A stretch of 7,913 nucleotides of DNA from Bifidobacterium breve (lineage in GTDB: Bacteria; Actinomycetota; Acidimicrobiia; Acidimicrobiales; Ilumatobacteraceae), in contig CALPPJ020000045.1 in assembly GCA_943325425.2 (NCBI GenBank), positions 1 through 7,913 on the forward strand, read 5' to 3'. The position numbers and the translations under genes were made by a program. How positions within the stretch are numbered: position 1 is the first letter of the stretch; the number at the start of each line of letters is the position of its first letter. Below the pieces are notes generated by a model. The model searched no databases and had not been told where the DNA came from. It was given only the letters and a program-made list of their open reading frames with translations. Of this stretch, positions 5,642-7,913 are shown piece by piece.

Positions 5642-5971
5642 ATGGAAGCCACGACCGTTCACTTCGCCACCGCCGCCCGCACATTGGGCCGAGAGGTTCG
5701 CGCACGCGGCTTGGTCGTTCCCGGATTTCGTTGCCCGCCGCGAATCTTGGGTGCCGATCGCACGATTCGTCGTTTTGAAAGCGGAGTCACGGTGGCAGTT
5801 CGTGTGAAGGGCCGACCGTGGGTTGCAGTGTTGGCCGACATGATCGAGGGCGTTGTCGTCGCGAATCAACTCACTCCGCCACTGGCCGATCGGTTACGTG
5901 GCGAAATGTGGTTGGCTCTCGGGTTTACTTGTGAGACATCGCCAATCGACCGACCGTCTCAGGTCGCGTAA
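5642..5971 (+). CDS. Probable conserved actinobacterial protein of unknown function (109 aa)
   Basis: From the ATG at 5642 the product is a 109-residue soluble protein with no signal peptide or membrane segment. The frame is open to GTG codons at 5609 and 5630, but the extra residues (MPHPFVKVFFL) look unlike the rest and no start has a clear ribosome-binding site. An N-terminal helix with HFATAARTLGREVRA precedes VPGFRCPPRI, GADRTIRRFESG, then VTVAVRVKGRPWVAVLADMIEGVVVANQL and a C-terminal helix ADRLRGEMWLALG. The compact PGFR.PPR...DRTIRR and RGRPW motifs resemble, from memory, a small family in actinobacterial genomes without assigned function. The many Arg residues and the link to a DNA nuclease by divergence would fit a nucleic-acid role, but that is only inference. 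Confidence 0.65.
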   Translation: MEATTVHFATAARTLGREVRARGLVVPGFRCPPRILGADRTIRRFESGVTVAVRVKGRPWVAVLADMIEGVVVANQLTPPLADRLRGEMWLALGFTCETSPIDRPSQVA

Positions 5972-5981
5972 CCCCAAAACT

Positions 5982-6012
5982 TTGAGGGACTGAGAATTGG
6001 CTGTGATATAAA
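5982..6012 (+). promoter_or_regulatory. Candidate promoter of the glycine-rich protein gene
   Basis: TTGAGG (5982-5987) is followed by an A/T-rich GATATAAAT (6005-6013). Read as GATATA the spacer is 17 bases; read as TATAAA it is 19. The predicted start near 6018-6020 would give a leader of about 36-40 bases containing the AAAGG ribosome-binding site. The stretch is more A/T rich than the DNA around it. Confidence 0.45.
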
Positions 6013-6046
6013 TCGGCGGGGTTATTTCTGTGAGGCCAGTCACTCG

Positions 6047-6051
6047 AAAGG
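6047..6051 (+). promoter_or_regulatory. Ribosome-binding site deciding between two adjacent ATG codons
   Basis: AAAGG lies 4 bases before the ATG at 6056 and 7 bases before the ATG at 6059. The 7-base spacing is the more usual, so translation may begin at the second Met. The proteins differ by one residue. Confidence 0.55.
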
Positions 6052-6055
6052 CGAA

Positions 6056-7913
6056 ATGATGTTTGGTGCGGAAGTTTGTGCTTTGCCAGTTACCGGTGGC
6101 AAGGCTGGTCTCATTGTTGCGGCTGCAGCTTTTGTAGTGATCGGCCTCGTCATGACACGTTGGTTGCGTTCGTCGGTGAATCGCCTGTCGGTCATGACCT
6201 TTGTTCCAATCGTGATTTTGGGAGCATCAGCATTCGCAGCAAACAGTGATGCTTGCAATTCTGAACCGTCGACAACGACCGCGACAACGACAACGACGAT
6301 TCCTTTATCGGGTCCTGAGAAGTTCGCACTTTGCGTGTCTGCATTAGAAAATTGGTTACCCCAACAGACTGATTATCAGCAAGTGTCGGATACTCGTGAT
6401 GCTTATGAGGTTGTTGATTTCTATGAAGATTTAGCGCAGACCGAACTTTCAATGTGTGCTGGTCTTGACCTTGTTGAGCACGGAACTGCAGATCATCCCG
6501 ATGCAGGTGAAATTTTCGGCGTCGGTTATTCGTACCTCGCTTATCAGGGTTTGTGCGTGGCAGAAATGTGTGACGGTGGCAACGGTGGTGCATTGTTGGG
6601 AGATGGCGGCGTAGGTTTTGCTGGCGGTGACGGTGGCAATGCTGGACGTGTTGGTAACGGCGGTGACGGCGGAGTCGGAGTTAACGGTTTATCTGGTGCC
6701 TCAGGCGTCTCTGGAATGATCCCTGGCGAATCGGGAACTGATGGAGCATCGGGCGGCGCTGGTGGTCGCGGCGGTTCTGGGGGCTCGGGTGGTTCAGTCA
6801 TTGGAGACGGTGGCAACGGCGGTGCAGGTGGAATCGGTGGTGTAGGTGGAGTCGGTGGCGACGGTGCCGACGGTGCCGACGCATTGATGAGTGACACTGA
6901 TGGTCAGGCTGGCGGTGCTGGCGGATCAGGTGGTGCTGGCGGTGATGGTGGTATGGGCGGTGTCGGTGGTGCCACAACTAGTGGCGTCCGAGGCGTTGAT
7001 GGAGCTGATGCGTTTGGTGGCTCTGGTGGTACCGGCGGTAATGGGGGCTCTGGAGGTGATGGATCAGCAGGCGTTGATGGTGAGAACCCTGGTGACTCTG
7101 GTGCTGACGGATCCGCGGGAGGTAACGGCGGTAACGGTGGAACGGGTGGATTTGCCGGTGCAGGGGGTGGCCGCGCCGCTGCTGGCCTGAACGGCGATGG
7201 TGGCAATGGTGGTGATGCCGGAATTGCTGGTGATGGTGGTGATGGCGCGGCTGGTGATTTTGCAGATCCTGATGGTGGTGACGGTGGTAATGGCGGTGAT
7301 CCGGGAAATGCTGGATTAGGTGGTCCGCAGGGCACCGGTGGCACCGGCGGCACCGGCGGCACTGATGGCTTAGCGGCGTCTTCTGGTGGTAACGGCGGTG
7401 ATGGCGGCTCAGGCGTCTACGGAATGCGGGTTGACACGTTGCTTGCTGGCAACGGTGGTGACGGTGGTTCTGGCGGCGCGGTTGGTGACGGTGGTGACGG
7501 TGGTGATGGCGGTAGCGGCACAGCTGGTATCGCCGGTGTTAATGGTGCGCTCCCCGGTGATGATGGCAGCGATGGTGCTGCTGGTGGCAATGGCGGTGAC
7601 GGTGGCGCCGGTGGTGCTGGTGGATCGATCTCAGGTAACGGTGGAACGGGTGGCAATGGGGGTCAGGGCGGCGATGGAGGTGCTGGGGGTGCGGGAGCCA
7701 ATGGTCTTGACCTCGTTTCTGGTACCGGTGGTAAAGGTGGCAATGGCGCAGATGGCGGTCGCGGAGGTGCCGGTGGCTTGGGTGGCTTGGCTGTTTCCCC
7801 GAGTGTTGCTGGCACGCAAGGTAACGGCGGCAACGGCGGCAATGGTGGCGCTTCTGGCCGAGGTGGTCGAGGTGGATCGGGCATGAACGGCGTCAATATT
7901 GTTGGAATGCGAA
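6056..7913 (+). CDS. Glycine-rich (GGX) surface protein with N-terminal LPVTG segment, 3' partial
   Basis: The frame is open for 619 codons to the right edge, so the C terminus is missing. Parts in order: LPVTG (10-14), hydrophobic segment (17-34) and basic RWLRSSVNR (35-43), which together copy a cell-wall sorting signal but at the N terminus; a second hydrophobic segment (47-61) ending AFA-A like a signal-peptidase site; a Ser/Thr linker (72-81); an unrecognised globular part (about 83-172) with C93, C134, C167 and C172; then Gly-Gly-X repeats from 174 to the edge, mostly GGN, GGD, GGA, GGS and GGT. The array recalls the PGRS part of mycobacterial PE_PGRS proteins, but no PE domain is present. 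It lacks Pro-rich Gly-X-Y triplets, so it is not collagen-like. Positive-inside logic puts the linker loop inside and both the N-terminal tip and repeat region outside. Function is unknown; a surface role is inferred. Confidence 0.85.
   Translation, partial: MMFGAEVCALPVTGGKAGLIVAAAAFVVIGLVMTRWLRSSVNRLSVMTFVPIVILGASAFAANSDACNSEPSTTTATTTTTIPLSGPEKFALCVSALENWLPQQTDYQQVSDTRDAYEVVDFYEDLAQTELSMCAGLDLVEHGTADHPDAGEIFGVGYSYLAYQGLCVAEMCDGGNGGALLGDGGVGFAGGDGGNAGRVGNGGDGGVGVNGLSGASGVSGMIPGESGTDGASGGAGGRGGSGGSGGSVIGDGGNGGAGGIGGVGGVGGDGADGADALMSDTDGQAGGAGGSGGAGGDGGMGGVGGATTSGVRGVDGADAFGGSGGTGGNGGSGGDGSAGVDGENPGDSGADGSAGGNGGNGGTGGFAGAGGGRAAAGLNGDGGNGGDAGIAGDGGDGAAGDFADPDGGDGGNGGDPGNAGLGGPQGTGGTGGTGGTDGLAASSGGNGGDGGSGVYGMRVDTLLAGNGGDGGSGGAVGDGGDGGDGGSGTAGIAGVNGALPGDDGSDGAAGGNGGDGGAGGAGGSISGNGGTGGNGGQGGDGGAGGAGANGLDLVSGTGGKGGNGADGGRGGAGGLGGLAVSPSVAGTQGNGGNGGNGGASGRGGRGGSGMNGVNIVGMR
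6269..6298 (+). repeat. Thr-rich linker encoded by an ACN codon tract
   Basis: Residues 72-81 of the glycine-rich protein are one Ser, eight Thr and one Ala, encoded by ACA, ACG and ACC codons. Such tracts are common flexible, often glycosylated stalks between a membrane segment and an outer domain in actinobacterial surface proteins. It is the first clear sign that what follows lies outside the membrane. Confidence 0.7.
6575..7913 (+). repeat. Gly-Gly-X coding repeat array
   Basis: From residue 174 to the window edge the frame is dominated by GGN-GGN-NNN nine-base units, mainly with GGT and GGC codons. The array is degenerate rather than copied: neighbouring units differ in the third codon and at wobble bases. 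Locally near-identical tandem copies stand out at 6860-6880, 7331-7362, 7484-7513 and 7820-7849. Tracts of about 10-40 residues alternate with short loops containing hydrophobic residues. All unit sizes are multiples of three, so gain or loss of copies keeps the frame. Confidence 0.85.
7331..7362 (+). repeat. Near-perfect 9-bp tandem repeat within the GGX array
   Basis: GGCACCGGY is repeated three times, followed by a truncated fourth copy (GGCAC), encoding (Gly-Thr-Gly)n at residues 426-436. It is the most homogeneous tandem block seen in the array and the best candidate for recent slippage. Confidence 0.75.

Noticed and set aside
6891..7886. Rightward Val/Ala/Met-rich open frames at 6891-7190 and 7386-7886.
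   Set aside because: They are the +1 shadow of the same glycine repeat (GGT GGN read as GTG GNN) and have no ribosome-binding site or domain.
6544..7896. Long leftward open frames rich in Pro-Pro-x (6544-6897, 6904-7362, 7417-7656, 7663-7896).
   Set aside because: They are the reverse complement of the Gly-Gly-X array: GGN read backwards gives CC-containing codons and no stops. Composition explains them, and the rightward frame has a start, a ribosome-binding site and sensible domains.
6575..7913. Collagen-like Gly-X-Y protein or PE_PGRS protein.
   Set aside because: The repeat is Gly-Gly-X with very few prolines, not Gly-X-Y, and the N terminus has no PE domain; only the PGRS-like composition is shared.

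Overview
The window looks like chromosomal DNA from an actinobacterium of moderate G+C content. An Acidimicrobiia or Ilumatobacter-like freshwater or marine lineage is a guess. The best evidence for Actinobacteria is a 28-codon gene ending in the ANHGKRPN motif of ribosomal protein bL37, which is found in that phylum. A possible class E sortase (LAxTG) substrate, a PE_PGRS-like Gly-Gly-X protein and genes with almost no 5' leader fit the same picture. No mobile element, phage gene, CRISPR array, tRNA or rRNA was seen.

Left part (1-2819). The 3' end of an acyl-CoA thioesterase-type double hot-dog gene runs rightward into the window. It converges on a leftward cluster, ychF - DUF192 - rsmI, with 10 bases between the stop codons. 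DUF192 and rsmI overlap by ATGA and are probably translationally coupled. ychF and rsmI both act on or near the ribosome.

Middle part (2820-4587). Divergent from ychF is a secreted protein ending in an LAHTG-hydrophobic-basic sorting signal. It is followed by the tiny bL37 gene, which has a -10-like box 9 bases before its ATG. After a 136-base region with small inverted and direct repeats comes a VOC (glyoxalase-fold) protein.

Right-middle part (4591-5971). Only 3 bases from the VOC stop codon, and convergent with it, ends a stand-alone RecB/Cas4-like PD-(D/E)XK nuclease with four cysteines placed like an iron-sulfur staple. Divergent from it is a 109-aa protein that I take to be a conserved actinobacterial protein of unknown function.

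Right end (6056 to the edge). A large open reading frame, still open after 619 codons, encodes an unusual surface protein. It has an LPVTG sorting-signal-like segment at the extreme N terminus, a second hydrophobic segment with a signal-peptidase-like site, a Thr-rich linker and a small cysteine-containing domain. A Gly-Gly-X repeat region of about 447 residues follows, broken by short hydrophobic loops. This protein and the LAHTG protein are the main surface-biology signals here. The closest thing to an undescribed system is this N-terminal sorting signal attached to a predicted polyglycine-II domain.
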